NCBI RefSeq assembly: GCF_009497655.1
Contig: NZ_CP023317.1
Coordinates: forward strand, 4,963,196 to 5,027,195
Source: Priestia megaterium
GTDB lineage: Bacteria > Bacillota > Bacilli > Bacillales > Bacillaceae_H
Length of the DNA: 64,000 bases
Reading direction: 5' to 3'
Shown here: piece by piece, positions 16,635-25,524 of the stretch
Numbering within the stretch: the first letter of the stretch is position 1
Layout of the letters: each line of letters opens with the position of its first letter
Notes under the pieces: generated by a model
Database searches by the model: none
What the model was told of the DNA's origin: nothing
What the model saw: only the letters and a program-made list of their open reading frames with translations
Made by a program: the position numbers and the translations under genes

Positions 16635-18443
16635 ATGAATGCGGTTACGATTGTTATTGGATCTATCTGTATTTTAATGATTGCGTATCGGCTTTATGGA
16701 ACATTCATGGCTGTTAAGGTCTTGAAACTAAACGATGCGCAAAAAACGCCGGCACATGAGCTTGAAGATGGAAAAGATTACGTGCCAACCAATCGATGGG
16801 TAACATTTGGTCATCACTTTGCAGCTATTGCAGCTGCGGGCCCACTTGTTGGACCTATTTTAGCAGCTCAGTTTGGCTATTTGCCCGGACTGCTCTGGCT
16901 TTTAATCGGAGCTGTAATCGGAGGAGCCGTTCACGATGCAGTTGTGTTATTTGCATCTATGCGCCAAAAAGGCCAGTCGCTTTCAGAAGTGGCTAAAAAA
17001 GAGCTAGGACCCGTCGCTGGTTTTTGTACAGGTTTAGCTATGCTTTTTATCATTACCATTACAATGGCCGGTTTATCTATGGTCGTGTTACACGCCCTTG
17101 AGAAAAATCCTTGGGGTACATTCGCTGTTGGAATTACCATTCCGATCGCAATGGGGGTAGGTATTTACCACAAAAAAACAGGTAATTTAAAAGCGGCTTC
17201 TACCGTCGGCTTCATTTTAATTTTAATCGCCGTATTTAGCGGTCCTTATATTCAAGGAACAGCTTTAGGAGATTTTTTAACGCTAGATATTAAAACACTT
17301 TCAATTATTCTTCCCGTTTATGCATTTTTTGCAGCGGCCTTGCCCGTTTGGCTGCTTTTAGCACCTCGAGATTACTTAAGCAGCTTTATGAAAATTGGTG
17401 TCTTTATCGCGCTGATTGTAGGCGTGTTTTTCGTAAATCCAGCAATTCCATTTCCTGCAGTTACTGAATTTATTCACGGAGGCGGCCCTATTTTAGCAGG
17501 ACCTGTGTGGCCGTTCATTTCCATTACGATCGCCTGCGGTGCTATTTCTGGCTTCCATGCATTTGTTGGTTCAGGAACAACTCCTAAGATGCTCGATCGT
17601 TGGAGTGACATTAAAGTTGTAGGCTTCGGCGCGATGTTAGTCGAATGCTTAGTAGGAATTATGGCATTAATTGCCGCAACTGCTTTACATCCTGGAGACT
17701 ATTTTGCAATCAACTCTACACCTGAAGTGTTCAAAACGCTTGGCATGAACGTAACGGCTCTTCCTCAGCTTAGCCAAGAAATTGGCCTAAACTTAGAAGG
17801 CCGCACAGGTGGCGCTGTTACACTGGCTGTAGGAATGACGTATATTTTCACGGAAATTCCTTGGTTCAGCCACCTGTCTTCTTACTTTTTTCAATTCGTT
17901 ATTATGTTTGAAGCAGTGTTTATTTTGACTGCTATCGACGCGGGTACACGCGTTTCCCGCTATTTAATTCAAGACTTTTTCGGTGAATTTTATAAGCCAT
18001 TGAAGCGAGTAGACTGGCTTCCTGGGTCCATTTTTGCAAGTGCCCTAGCCTGTTTTATGTGGGGATACTTATTGTTCTCAGGAGATATTGGCTCAGTTTG
18101 GGCGCTGTTCGGCGTATCGAATCAGTTAATGGCATCCATTGGTTTAATTATTGGTGCAACCGTTATTCTTAGAATTGCAGATAAGCGCTCCTATATGCTT
18201 ACTTGTCTTATTCCACTAGCCTACCTTTACGTAACGGTTAACTACGCGGGTTATTGGATGGTTAAGAATGTGTATTTAAATGAAGCTGCGGCAGGTTACA
18301 GCATATTAAATGCGACTCTTTCAATCATCATGCTTATACTCGGTCTCATTATTATGATTGCCGCGATTCAAAAATGGACGCAGCTTTGGCGCACGCCTCA
18401 GGCTGAACTAGCGGCGAAAGCAAACTTATCACAAAATATATAA
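16635..18443 (+). CDS. cstA: CstA-family carbon starvation protein (pyruvate/peptide transporter family)
   Basis: 602 residues with about 15-16 membrane helices. The N-terminal MNAVTIVIGSICILMIAYRLYG, the HHFAAIAAAGPLVGPILAAQFGYLPG segment and the SGFHAFVGSGTTPKML motif are diagnostic of CstA. Members take up pyruvate or peptides when preferred carbon is exhausted; which applies here is unknown. GGGGG ribosome site 8 bp before ATG. A cre at the promoter indicates CcpA repression. The gene ends in a strong terminator and stands alone. Confidence 0.93.
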   Translation: MNAVTIVIGSICILMIAYRLYGTFMAVKVLKLNDAQKTPAHELEDGKDYVPTNRWVTFGHHFAAIAAAGPLVGPILAAQFGYLPGLLWLLIGAVIGGAVHDAVVLFASMRQKGQSLSEVAKKELGPVAGFCTGLAMLFIITITMAGLSMVVLHALEKNPWGTFAVGITIPIAMGVGIYHKKTGNLKAASTVGFILILIAVFSGPYIQGTALGDFLTLDIKTLSIILPVYAFFAAALPVWLLLAPRDYLSSFMKIGVFIALIVGVFFVNPAIPFPAVTEFIHGGGPILAGPVWPFISITIACGAISGFHAFVGSGTTPKMLDRWSDIKVVGFGAMLVECLVGIMALIAATALHPGDYFAINSTPEVFKTLGMNVTALPQLSQEIGLNLEGRTGGAVTLAVGMTYIFTEIPWFSHLSSYFFQFVIMFEAVFILTAIDAGTRVSRYLIQDFFGEFYKPLKRVDWLPGSIFASALACFMWGYLLFSGDIGSVWALFGVSNQLMASIGLIIGATVILRIADKRSYMLTCLIPLAYLYVTVNYAGYWMVKNVYLNEAAAGYSILNATLSIIMLILGLIIMIAAIQKWTQLWRTPQAELAAKANLSQNI

Positions 18444-18447
18444 AACG

Positions 18448-18480
18448 AACACGCTTGCTTATATAAGCAAGCGTGTTTTT
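18448..18480 (+). terminator. Terminator of cstA
   Basis: Perfect 15-bp self-complementary stem AACACGCTTGCTTAT / ATAAGCAAGCGTGTT followed by TTT. Confidence 0.85.
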
Positions 18481-18627
18481 GATATGGTAATAGCCGGTCA
18501 AAATAATTGCACACCAGGCATTTTTATTATTAAACTAAATATACTATACAGAAAATTTTTAAAATAGTTCGTACACTTCACATGCTTATAACCCCCACTG
18601 ACTACATCTCAAAATTAACACTTTAAA

Positions 18628-18680
18628 TTATAATAATTATAATTTAGTATTGATTTTTTATTTAAAAATGTTATTATTAT
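18628..18680 (+). promoter_or_regulatory. PerR box and promoter of katA
   Basis: TTATAATAATTATAA at 18628-18642 is a perfect match to the PerR operator TTATAATNATTATAA. It lies just upstream of a sigma-A-like promoter, TTGATT (18650-18655), 16 bp, TATTAT (18672-18677). Peroxide-inducible, iron/manganese-dependent repression by PerR follows from the established B. subtilis model. Confidence 0.9.
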
Positions 18681-18714
18681 TTCTAACATAATAAAAATAA
18701 GAGGTGGTTCTAAG

Positions 18715-20175
18715 ATGACAACAAACAAGAATAACTTAACGACTAGTTGGGGATCTCCGGTTGGAGATAATCAAAATTCGATGACCGCTGGTTCACGCGG
18801 ACCTACTTTAATTCAAGATGTTCACCTTTTAGAGAAATTAGCCCATTTTAACCGAGAGCGTGTTCCTGAACGCGTCGTACACGCAAAAGGCGCCGGTGCC
18901 CACGGTTATTTTGAAGTGACAAACAATGTTTCAGCCTATACAAAAGCAGCTTTCCTTTCTGAAGTAGGAAAACGAACACCTCTATTTGTTCGCTTTTCAA
19001 CAGTAGCTGGTGAAAACGGCTCAGCAGATACCGTTCGCGACCCTCGCGGATTTGCTGTTAAATTTTATACAGAAGAAGGCAACTACGACTTAGTCGGAAA
19101 TAATACACCTGTATTTTTCATCCGAGATGCGATTAAATTTCCCGATTTTATTCATACACAAAAACGCGATCCACGCACGCATTTGAAAAACCCGACGGCC
19201 GTGTGGGATTTCTGGTCTTTATCTCCTGAATCTTTGCATCAAGTTTCTATTTTAATGTCTGATCGCGGTATCCCGGCAACGTTACGCCATATGCATGGAT
19301 TTGGCAGCCATACATTTAAATGGGTTAATGCCGAAGGAGATGGCGTTTGGGTAAAATATCACTTTAAAACAGAGCAAGGCGTGAAAAATCTGTCTCCAGA
19401 CGTAGCCGCAAAGCTAGCTGGTGAAAATCCAGATTATCATACTGAAGATCTATTTAATGCCATTGAAAAAGGCGATTTCCCTTCATGGAAGCTGTACGTT
19501 CAAATTATGCCATTAGAAGACGCTGATACGTACCGCTTTGATCCGTTTGACGTAACAAAGGTTTGGTCACAAAAAGACTATCCGTTAATTGAAGTAGGTC
19601 GCATGGTCTTGGACCGAAATCCAGAAAATTATTTTGCCGAAGTGGAGCAAGCTACATTCTCACCTGGAACGCTTGTACCGGGAATTGACGTATCACCTGA
19701 TAAAATGCTGCAAGGTCGACTATTCGCATACAGCGATGCACATCGCTACCGCGTGGGTGCTAACCATCAAGCGCTACCTATTAACCGTCCGCGCAATGAA
19801 GTAAATAACTATCAGCGTGATGGTCAAATGCGCTTTGACGATAACGGCGGCCGTTCTGTTTACTATGAGCCAAACAGCTTTGGCGGTCCGACAGAATCTC
19901 ATGAAAACAAACAAGCGGCATACCCTGTTTCAGGCGTTGCCGATAGTGTTGCATATGATCATAACGACCATTACACGCAAGCAGGTGACTTATACCGCCT
20001 TCTAAGCGAAGACGAGCGTACACGACTAGTTGCAAACATCGTTGAAGCTATGAAGCCTGTAGAAAAAGAAGAGATTAAACTGCGTCAAATTCAGCACTTC
20101 TACAAAGCGGATCCAGAGTATGGAACACGCGTTGCAGACGGTTTAGGATTGTCTGTTCCGCAGCAAGTAAAATAA
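18715..20175 (+). CDS. katA: Vegetative catalase (small-subunit, haem b)
   Basis: 486 residues, close to the usual 480-485 of clade 3 catalases. The N-terminal [17 protein letters not shown] carries the catalytic histidine, [19 protein letters not shown] carries the catalytic asparagine region, and [14 protein letters not shown] holds the proximal tyrosine ligand to haem. It decomposes hydrogen peroxide to water and oxygen in the cytosol. GAGGTGG precedes the ATG. A perfect PerR box sits at its promoter and a hairpin terminator follows. Confidence 0.97.
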   Translation: MTTNKNNLTTSWGSPVGDNQNSMTAGSRGPTLIQDVHLLEKLAHFNRERVPERVVHAKGAGAHGYFEVTNNVSAYTKAAFLSEVGKRTPLFVRFSTVAGENGSADTVRDPRGFAVKFYTEEGNYDLVGNNTPVFFIRDAIKFPDFIHTQKRDPRTHLKNPTAVWDFWSLSPESLHQVSILMSDRGIPATLRHMHGFGSHTFKWVNAEGDGVWVKYHFKTEQGVKNLSPDVAAKLAGENPDYHTEDLFNAIEKGDFPSWKLYVQIMPLEDADTYRFDPFDVTKVWSQKDYPLIEVGRMVLDRNPENYFAEVEQATFSPGTLVPGIDVSPDKMLQGRLFAYSDAHRYRVGANHQALPINRPRNEVNNYQRDGQMRFDDNGGRSVYYEPNSFGGPTESHENKQAAYPVSGVADSVAYDHNDHYTQAGDLYRLLSEDERTRLVANIVEAMKPVEKEEIKLRQIQHFYKADPEYGTRVADGLGLSVPQQVK

Positions 20176-20191
20176 AGATATCAGTTTTCCT

Positions 20192-20224
20192 AATGAGAAA
20201 ATAAAGGTGTTTTTCTCATTTTAG
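20192..20224 (+). terminator. Terminator of katA
   Basis: AATGAGAAAA (20192-20201) pairs with TTTTCTCATT (20211-20220), followed by TTAG; T-rich right arm. Confidence 0.65.
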
Positions 20225-20263
20225 ATTTTCGTTTATTCTCAATTAGTTTAACATTTTATCACT

Positions 20264-20296
20264 AAATAAGTATCCATATTTTATGGATACTTATTT
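20264..20296 (+). other. Perfect 15-bp hairpin upstream of the zinc-ribbon miniprotein
   Basis: AAATAAGTATCCATA and its exact reverse complement are separated by three T. No run of T follows, so it is either a second weak terminator behind katA or a leader structure 33 bp before the small gene. Confidence 0.5.
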
Positions 20297-20328
20297 AAAT
20301 TCTTGTAAAAAGAGGAAGGGATGAAGAA

Positions 20329-20451
20329 ATGATTGGACAAGAAATAAGATGTAATCAGTGTCATAGAGAAATAAAAGTACTAAAGCACAGTACACTTTGC
20401 GGTTGCGGAATAAAATTACGAACGCTAAAAAAAGAGAAGCAACCAGCATAA
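20329..20451 (+). CDS. 40-residue zinc-ribbon miniprotein, function unknown
   Basis: A short frame starting at ATG 20329, with GGAAGG about 9-10 bp upstream and its own terminator overlapping the 3' end. It encodes two cysteine knuckles, CNQC near residues 8-11 and CGC near residues 24-26, separated by a basic stretch, then a lysine-rich tail. The pattern suggests a tiny zinc ribbon that could bind RNA, DNA or a protein partner. The ribosome site, terminator and cysteine pattern support a real gene; no function can be assigned. Confidence 0.55.
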   Translation: MIGQEIRCNQCHREIKVLKHSTLCGCGIKLRTLKKEKQPA

Positions 20452-20470
20452 TGAGGTTGCTTCTCTTTTT
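20429..20470 (+). terminator. Terminator of the miniprotein gene
   Basis: AAAAAGAGAAGCAACC (20429-20444) pairs perfectly with GGTTGCTTCTCTTTTT (20455-20470). The stop codon lies in the loop, so the hairpin overlaps the gene end. Confidence 0.85.
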
Positions 20471-20500
20471 TACTAGATATGCTGTTTATATTCACTCACA

Positions 20501-20704
20501 TTAAAGAGTAATCGTTACTTTAAATAAATCTCCGTCAATTTCAATATTCAATTCTCCTCCGTGCAAATCAATAATTGACTTAGCAATAGCTAAACCAAGT
20601 CCAGAGCCATCGGTTTGTCTTGAGGCGTCCCCTCTTTTAAATCGTTCAAACAGCTCATTGTTTACAACTAAAACTACATATTCGTCCATTGCTTTCTCAG
20701 TCTC
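20501..20704 (-). pseudogene. Remnant of a sensor histidine kinase (C-terminal ATPase end)
   Basis: The frame reads ETEKAMDEYVVLVVNNE and then directly LFERFKRGDASRQT, GSGLGLAIAKSIIDLHGG and a final VTITL. These are the last beta strand before the N/G1 region and the F and G2 boxes of a HATPase_c domain, but about 15 codons that normally hold the G1 box (DxGxGI) are missing between NNE and LFERF. An in-frame stop lies just upstream and no kinase dimerisation domain is present. It is therefore a decayed fragment caused by deletion. An ATG at 20689 could still express a 62-residue peptide. Confidence 0.75.
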
Positions 20705-20810
20705 CTTTCAAAAGTATGTCATGGGTCATTTCGTCTATGGGTTTTATTGTAAACTGCATTTTTTAAGAAAAAAGAAGAGAAAATTTTAAGATTTTCTTAA
20801 GCGACATATA

Positions 20811-20929
20811 TTGAAAAAGGTTTAAGGAATAGGGATAACAGGAACGTTAAAAGAAAAAATATAATCAATTCCTCATTTGATTCTAAAGAACTATCCGTGA
20901 GCGATTATATCTTTTTATTTAAAAGGAGG
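20811..20929 (+). promoter_or_regulatory. Putative promoter, leader hairpin and ribosome site of the alpha-amylase gene
   Basis: TTGAAA (20811-20816), 17 bp, GATAAC (20834-20839) is a possible promoter. In the leader, ATATAATC (20859-20866) can pair with GATTATAT (20903-20910), the stem extending into A/T tracts. AAAGGAGG at 20922-20929 lies 10 bp before a TTG start. An ATG immediately after the ribosome site runs into a stop after two codons. Confidence 0.4.
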
Positions 20930-20939
20930 ATGATTTAAC

Positions 20940-22391
20940 TTGGAACGGAATCATACAATTATGCAATTTTTCGAATGGCATGTGCCAGCTGATGGCGAGC
21001 ATTGGAAACGCCTCAAAGAGCTCGCTCCTCAACTAAAAGAACAAGGAATTGATTCCGTGTGGATTCCCCCGGTTACAAAAGGTGTTTCATCAGAGGATAA
21101 TGGCTACGGCGTTTACGACTTATATGATCTTGGCGAGTTTGATCAAAAAGGAACCGTTCGTACAAAGTATGGAACCAAGCAAGAGCTCCATGAAGCAATT
21201 GATGCCTGTCATAATCACGGAATTAATGTCTATGTTGATATTGTGATGAATCATAAAGCTGCAGCGGATGAAAAAGAAACCTTCCACGTCATTGAAGTAG
21301 ACCCCATGAACCGAACAGAAGAGATTTCTGAACCCTTTGAAATTGAAGGGTGGACAAAGTTTACATTTGAAGGGCGCGGCGATCAATATTCTTCTTTCAA
21401 ATGGAACTTTAATCATTTTAATGGCACTGATTACGATGATAAAAACGGAAAAGAAGGTGTGTTTCGTATTGCCGGGGAAAACAAAAGCTGGAACGAAAAT
21501 GTTGATCAAGAGTTTGGCAACTACGATTATTTAATGTTTGCGAATATTGATTACGATCACCCTGAAGTTCGAGAAGAAATGATCAAATGGGGAAAATGGT
21601 TAGCAGACACCCTGCAGTGCGACGGTTACCGATTAGACGCCATTAAACATATTAACCATGATTTTATTAAAGAGTTTGCTCACGAATTGTCCTCTTCTCA
21701 AGAAAAGCCATTTTATTTTGTAGGAGAGTTTTGGAATCCAGAATTAACAGCCTGTCAGGAATTTTTAGACGTTATTGATTATCAAATTGATTTGTTTGAC
21801 GTATCGCTGCATTACAAACTGCATGAAGCCTCTCAGCAAGGAAGAGATTTTGATTTAACCACAATTTTTGATGATACATTGGTTAAGACTCATCCGTTGA
21901 ATGTTGTCACATTTGTAGATAACCATGACTCTCAGCCAAATGAATCTTTAGAATCTTGGGTAGAAGATTGGTTCAAACAAAGTGCTTACGCTCTAATTTT
22001 ACTTCGTGAAGACGGCTATCCTTGTGTATTTTACGGAGACTATTTTGGGATAGGCGGAGAGCATCCAATTGAGGGAAAAGAAAAAGATATTTCTGCTCTC
22101 TTGCACGTACGCTATGACAAAGCATACGGACAGCAAGACGATTATTTTGATCACCCGAATACCATTGGATGGGTAAGGCATGGTGTAGAGGAATTTGAGA
22201 AGTCTGGATGCGCTGTGGTGATGTCAAACGGCGAAGACGGCGAAAAGAGAATGTTCGTCGGCGAACACCGAAGCGGACAAACGTGGATCGACTTCACAAA
22301 GAACCGAGAAGACCAAGTTGTGATCGAAGAAGACGGCTACGGACACTTCCCTGTAAATGGCGGCTCTGTATCCGTTTGGGCTGAAGCATAA
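20940..22391 (+). CDS. Cytoplasmic alpha-amylase (GH13, subfamily 5 type)
   Basis: 483 residues with no signal peptide; the protein begins MERNHTIMQFFEWHVP. The barrel motifs are clear: VDIVMNH (region I), GYRLDAIKHI with nucleophile Asp (region II), FYFVGEFW with acid/base Glu (region III) and TFVDNHDSQ (region IV). This is the liquefying-type AmyS fold, but lacking an export signal it should act on intracellular alpha-glucans or imported maltodextrins. The start codon is TTG behind a strong ribosome site. Single gene bounded by a bidirectional terminator. Confidence 0.93.
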   Translation: MERNHTIMQFFEWHVPADGEHWKRLKELAPQLKEQGIDSVWIPPVTKGVSSEDNGYGVYDLYDLGEFDQKGTVRTKYGTKQELHEAIDACHNHGINVYVDIVMNHKAAADEKETFHVIEVDPMNRTEEISEPFEIEGWTKFTFEGRGDQYSSFKWNFNHFNGTDYDDKNGKEGVFRIAGENKSWNENVDQEFGNYDYLMFANIDYDHPEVREEMIKWGKWLADTLQCDGYRLDAIKHINHDFIKEFAHELSSSQEKPFYFVGEFWNPELTACQEFLDVIDYQIDLFDVSLHYKLHEASQQGRDFDLTTIFDDTLVKTHPLNVVTFVDNHDSQPNESLESWVEDWFKQSAYALILLREDGYPCVFYGDYFGIGGEHPIEGKEKDISALLHVRYDKAYGQQDDYFDHPNTIGWVRHGVEEFEKSGCAVVMSNGEDGEKRMFVGEHRSGQTWIDFTKNREDQVVIEEDGYGHFPVNGGSVSVWAEA

Positions 22392-22420
22392 AAAAACAGT
22401 GGCCTGCGCCACTGTTTTTT
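22391..22420. terminator. Bidirectional terminator between amylase and dicarboxylate transporter
   Basis: AAAAAACAGTGGC / GCCACTGTTTTTT with loop CTGC, between two convergent stops. Confidence 0.9.
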
Positions 22421-23853
22421 TACCATAGACCTAGCAGTTTCCACCACAAGCCGCCAATTCCAATCCAAATGATAATATGAATAATTGAAATTAAAAAGCC
22501 GAGCGACCACCATTTTTGCTGCGTTACATATCCACTACCGAAGAACACCGGTGCCGGTCCACTGCCGTAGTGAGTTAAACAGCCAAATAAATTGCTAAAG
22601 AACGCTAAAATTAATGCTGACAGTAACGGAGGCGCACCAGCGGCCACGATGACAGATAAAAATGCTGCGTACATAGCGCTGACGTGAGCCGTGTTACTCG
22701 CAAAAAAGTAGTGAGAATAAAAATATGCAATAGCTAGTACAATCAACGCCGTCATCCAAGACATATGACTAACAGTGCCTTTCATCAGATCACTGAACCA
22801 AGGAATCATGCCTAGATCATTTAAGAAAGTTGCCATCATAACCAAAACAGCAAACCAGACTAATGTATCCCATGCTCCCTGTTCTTTTTTGATGTCCGAC
22901 CAGCTTAACACTTGCGTTAAAAGCAGCGCACATAGACCAATAAAAGCAGTTGTTGTTGCATTAATATTTAAATTAGCGCCAAAAATCCACAGCACAAGAA
23001 GAAGTAAAAATACGCCAATCATGTACCATTCTTCTTTCTTTAGCGGACCCATTTCATTTAGTTTTTTTGCTGCAATTTCAGATGCTTCCGGCGTTTCTTT
23101 TAATTCTGGCGGATACAGCTTATAAATAACGAGCGGAATAACAATTAAACTAATAATTCCAGGTACGATTGCAGCCGCTGCCCATCCAACCCATGAAATA
23201 GTCTTTCCTGTAATTTGTTCCGTCATTTTAACAGCAAGAGGATTGGCCGCCATTGCCGTTACGAACATAGCCGATGTAATCATATCTCCTTGAAACGATA
23301 CTTTTGTTAAGAAAGCACCGACTCTGCGCTCCGTACCGTCTCCAGTTCTCGATCCGTATGTTTCAGATAAAGAACGAATGATTGGAAGAATAATTCCTCC
23401 AGCTCGTGCTGTATTAGACGGCATTGCAGGTGATAAAAGTAAATCACTTACGATAAGAGAATACGATAGTCCCAACGTCTTTTTACCGAACAAACGAACA
23501 AAGATATAGGCAACCCTTGTTCCTAGACCAGTCTTAATAAAACCTCTAGAAATAAAGAATGCAATAACGATCAACCAAATCGTCGTATTTTGAAAACCGC
23601 TGAGCGATTGTTCAAGTGTTAATGTATTAGTTAATACAATAATGGTTAAAGATAAAATAGCTACACTGCCTAATGGCAATGGTTTAATGATAAGACCTAC
23701 GATAGTAGCCACAAAAATAGCGAATAAGTGCCAAGCCTTCACATCAAGTCCGGACGGAGGTGTAATAAACCATAAAACAAGTCCGATTGCCAGACAAATT
23801 AATAAAGGAATAAACTTCACTTCGCCGGCAGGCTTTTTAGTTGTTTCAGCCAT
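22420..23853 (-). CDS. Anion (dicarboxylate) transporter of the DASS/SLC13 family, YflS-like
   Basis: 477 residues, 12-14 helices. The PLPLGSVAILSLTI segment, the SNTARAGG motif near residue 145 and the C-terminal LTHYGSGPAPVFFGSGY match the 2-oxoglutarate/malate translocator branch of the DASS family; the length equals that of B. subtilis YflS. It likely imports malate or related dicarboxylates with Na+ or H+. ATG preceded by AAAGGAG. Its upstream region carries a near copy of the cydA inverted-repeat arm, hinting at redox-linked control. No malate two-component pair lies next to it. Confidence 0.85.
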   Translation of the reverse strand: MAETTKKPAGEVKFIPLLICLAIGLVLWFITPPSGLDVKAWHLFAIFVATIVGLIIKPLPLGSVAILSLTIIVLTNTLTLEQSLSGFQNTTIWLIVIAFFISRGFIKTGLGTRVAYIFVRLFGKKTLGLSYSLIVSDLLLSPAMPSNTARAGGIILPIIRSLSETYGSRTGDGTERRVGAFLTKVSFQGDMITSAMFVTAMAANPLAVKMTEQITGKTISWVGWAAAAIVPGIISLIVIPLVIYKLYPPELKETPEASEIAAKKLNEMGPLKKEEWYMIGVFLLLLVLWIFGANLNINATTTAFIGLCALLLTQVLSWSDIKKEQGAWDTLVWFAVLVMMATFLNDLGMIPWFSDLMKGTVSHMSWMTALIVLAIAYFYSHYFFASNTAHVSAMYAAFLSVIVAAGAPPLLSALILAFFSNLFGCLTHYGSGPAPVFFGSGYVTQQKWWSLGFLISIIHIIIWIGIGGLWWKLLGLW

Positions 23854-23979
23854 AATCTTTCTCCTTTCATGTTTTTAAATAATAATAGTAGTATGCTCTT
23901 TCCCCTTCGTACCCAATACTTGTCCCATTTAAAATAAAATAATTGTAAAAATACGTTTCATAAGGATGATATTGTAAAT

Positions 23980-24000
23980 TTGTGAAGTGTTGAGCATAAT
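23980..24000. promoter_or_regulatory. Near copy of the cydA operator arm upstream of the dicarboxylate transporter
   Basis: TTGTGAAGTGTTGAGCATAAT differs from the cydA arm and its next two bases (8986-9006) at only four of 21 positions and has the same orientation relative to its gene as the gene-proximal cydA arm. Likely a binding site of the same regulator. Confidence 0.5.
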
Positions 24001-24101
24001 TCCTTTATTATTTTATCATACATATTGACAATTTTTATCTTTCACCTTCATTTTATTCCCTTCAAAATAGCTTGTAAGCGTTATTTCATCAAAATAAATA
24101 A

Positions 24102-24124
24102 GCTGCATGAGTTCATCATGCAGC
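24102..24124 (-). terminator. Terminator of the rlmI-like gene
   Basis: GCTGCATGA / TCATGCAGC perfect 9-bp stem, loop GTTCA; TTATTTATTTT follows on the minus strand. Confidence 0.75.
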
Positions 24125-24131
24125 CTTGCAT

Positions 24132-25331
24132 TTAACGATTTACTTTTTGAATAAACACGACTTTGAGATAATCACCTGACTTAAATTCTTTTATTGTTTT
24201 AAAATCAGCTGGAAGAGAGAACTGCTCCATCATTTTGTAACGTTCCCCTTTTTCATTAAAAGCTTTTTCAATAAACGAATGAAATCTTTTCATATCAAAA
24301 TTACTTGCATTCGTCGAAGCTACAATGACACCATTTGGCTTTGTAAGAGCAATGGCTTCTTTTAATAAATCTTTGTAGTCTTTTGCCGCGCTGAACGTAT
24401 GCTTTTTCGATTTAGCAAAGCTCGGCGGATCTAGCACCACAAGATCGAACGTCATATTCTTCTTAACCGCATATTTAAAATACTTAAAAACATCTTCCAC
24501 AATAATGTCCTGTGCTTCGTGATCAATTCCATTTACACTAAATTGCTCAATTGTTTTTGCCAAGCTGCGATTGGCCAAGTCGACACTTGTTGTTTTCGTA
24601 GCTCCTCCAAGAGCGGCCGCCACTGAAAATGCGCCTGTATACGAAAACATGTTTAAAACGGTCTTTCCTTTTGCATATTTATCTCGAATCGTTTTACGGA
24701 CGTCTCGCTGATCTAAAAAGACCCCAACCATCGCTCCGTCATTTAAATAAACGGCAAAACGAATACCATTTTCTTTTACAATTAAAGGGAATTCACCTTT
24801 ATTTCCTGTGACAAAATCATCTTCTTCAATATACTGCCCTTTTACGTTGAAACGTTTTTTCTGGTACAGCCCTTTAAAGTTAGGCGCAGATTTTAAAGCT
24901 TCAATAACGTATTCTTTAAATTGATAAATTCCTTCACTATACCAGCTCGTGACGTAATATCCGTCATAATAATCAATGATTAAGCCGCCAATTCCGTCAC
25001 CTTCACTATTAAATACACGAAAAGCAGTTGTATCTTCAGACGCATAAAAATCGTGACGAGAGGTAATAGCTCGCTGAATTTTTCGCACAAAAAACGCCGC
25101 GTCAATTTGTTCACTTTTCTTCTTCGTCAGAATCCATCCGTAGCCTTTGTTTTGTTTTCCATAATAGCCTTTGGCTAAGAATTGATTCTTTGGAGTGACT
25201 AAGTTAATAATAACGCCTTCTTCTTGCAGTTTATGACCATCAACAAGCGCATCTTTTTCAATGAGTGGATAACCTTTATTCACTTTTTTAATAAAAGCTT
25301 CTTTGGCTATAACTTGTACTTCTTTTCTCAT
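24132..25331 (-). CDS. Class I SAM-dependent rRNA methyltransferase, RlmI/YwbD-like
   Basis: 399 residues. An N-terminal PUA-like domain (about 1-75), an RlmI-type linker domain, then a Rossmann methyltransferase: VLNMFSYTGAFSVAAALGGA (motif I), DLANRSLAKTIEQF (motif II) and LVVLDPPSFAKSK (motif IV). Members methylate C5 of a cytidine in 23S rRNA; the B. subtilis counterpart is YwbD. The motif IV sequence is DPPSF rather than NPPY, as expected for this C5-cytosine branch. AGGGTG precedes the ATG. Monocistronic. Confidence 0.88.
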   Translation of the reverse strand: MRKEVQVIAKEAFIKKVNKGYPLIEKDALVDGHKLQEEGVIINLVTPKNQFLAKGYYGKQNKGYGWILTKKKSEQIDAAFFVRKIQRAITSRHDFYASEDTTAFRVFNSEGDGIGGLIIDYYDGYYVTSWYSEGIYQFKEYVIEALKSAPNFKGLYQKKRFNVKGQYIEEDDFVTGNKGEFPLIVKENGIRFAVYLNDGAMVGVFLDQRDVRKTIRDKYAKGKTVLNMFSYTGAFSVAAALGGATKTTSVDLANRSLAKTIEQFSVNGIDHEAQDIIVEDVFKYFKYAVKKNMTFDLVVLDPPSFAKSKKHTFSAAKDYKDLLKEAIALTKPNGVIVASTNASNFDMKRFHSFIEKAFNEKGERYKMMEQFSLPADFKTIKEFKSGDYLKVVFIQKVNR

Positions 25332-25443
25332 GTGTACACCCTATCTATTTAATTTAGTTCATTCTAGTTTTATCCATTTTACGAGAATAATCTACATTTA
25401 TCTTAACATAGATAAACGGTAATGTTTCCAGTTACAAAATAGA

Positions 25444-25476
25444 AAAGCAGAGGATGCCTTGAAGCACCCTCTGCTT
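25444..25476 (-). terminator. Terminator of the five-repeat PepSY gene
   Basis: AAGCAGAGG / CCTCTGCTT with an additional GC pair inside; TTTTCTATTTT follows on the minus strand. Confidence 0.75.
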
Positions 25477-25524
25477 GATATGAATGAAAAATGAAATGTA
25501 TGTTTTATGTTTTAAGATAAAAAA

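Noticed and set aside
16523..16717. 64-codon frame over the cstA promoter and start
   Set aside because: It overlaps the promoter, cre site and the N-terminus of cstA in another frame.
20830..20842. TAGGGATAACAGG, the first 13 bases of the I-SceI recognition sequence
   Set aside because: The remaining five bases do not match and no intron or endonuclease gene is present; coincidence in AT-rich promoter DNA.
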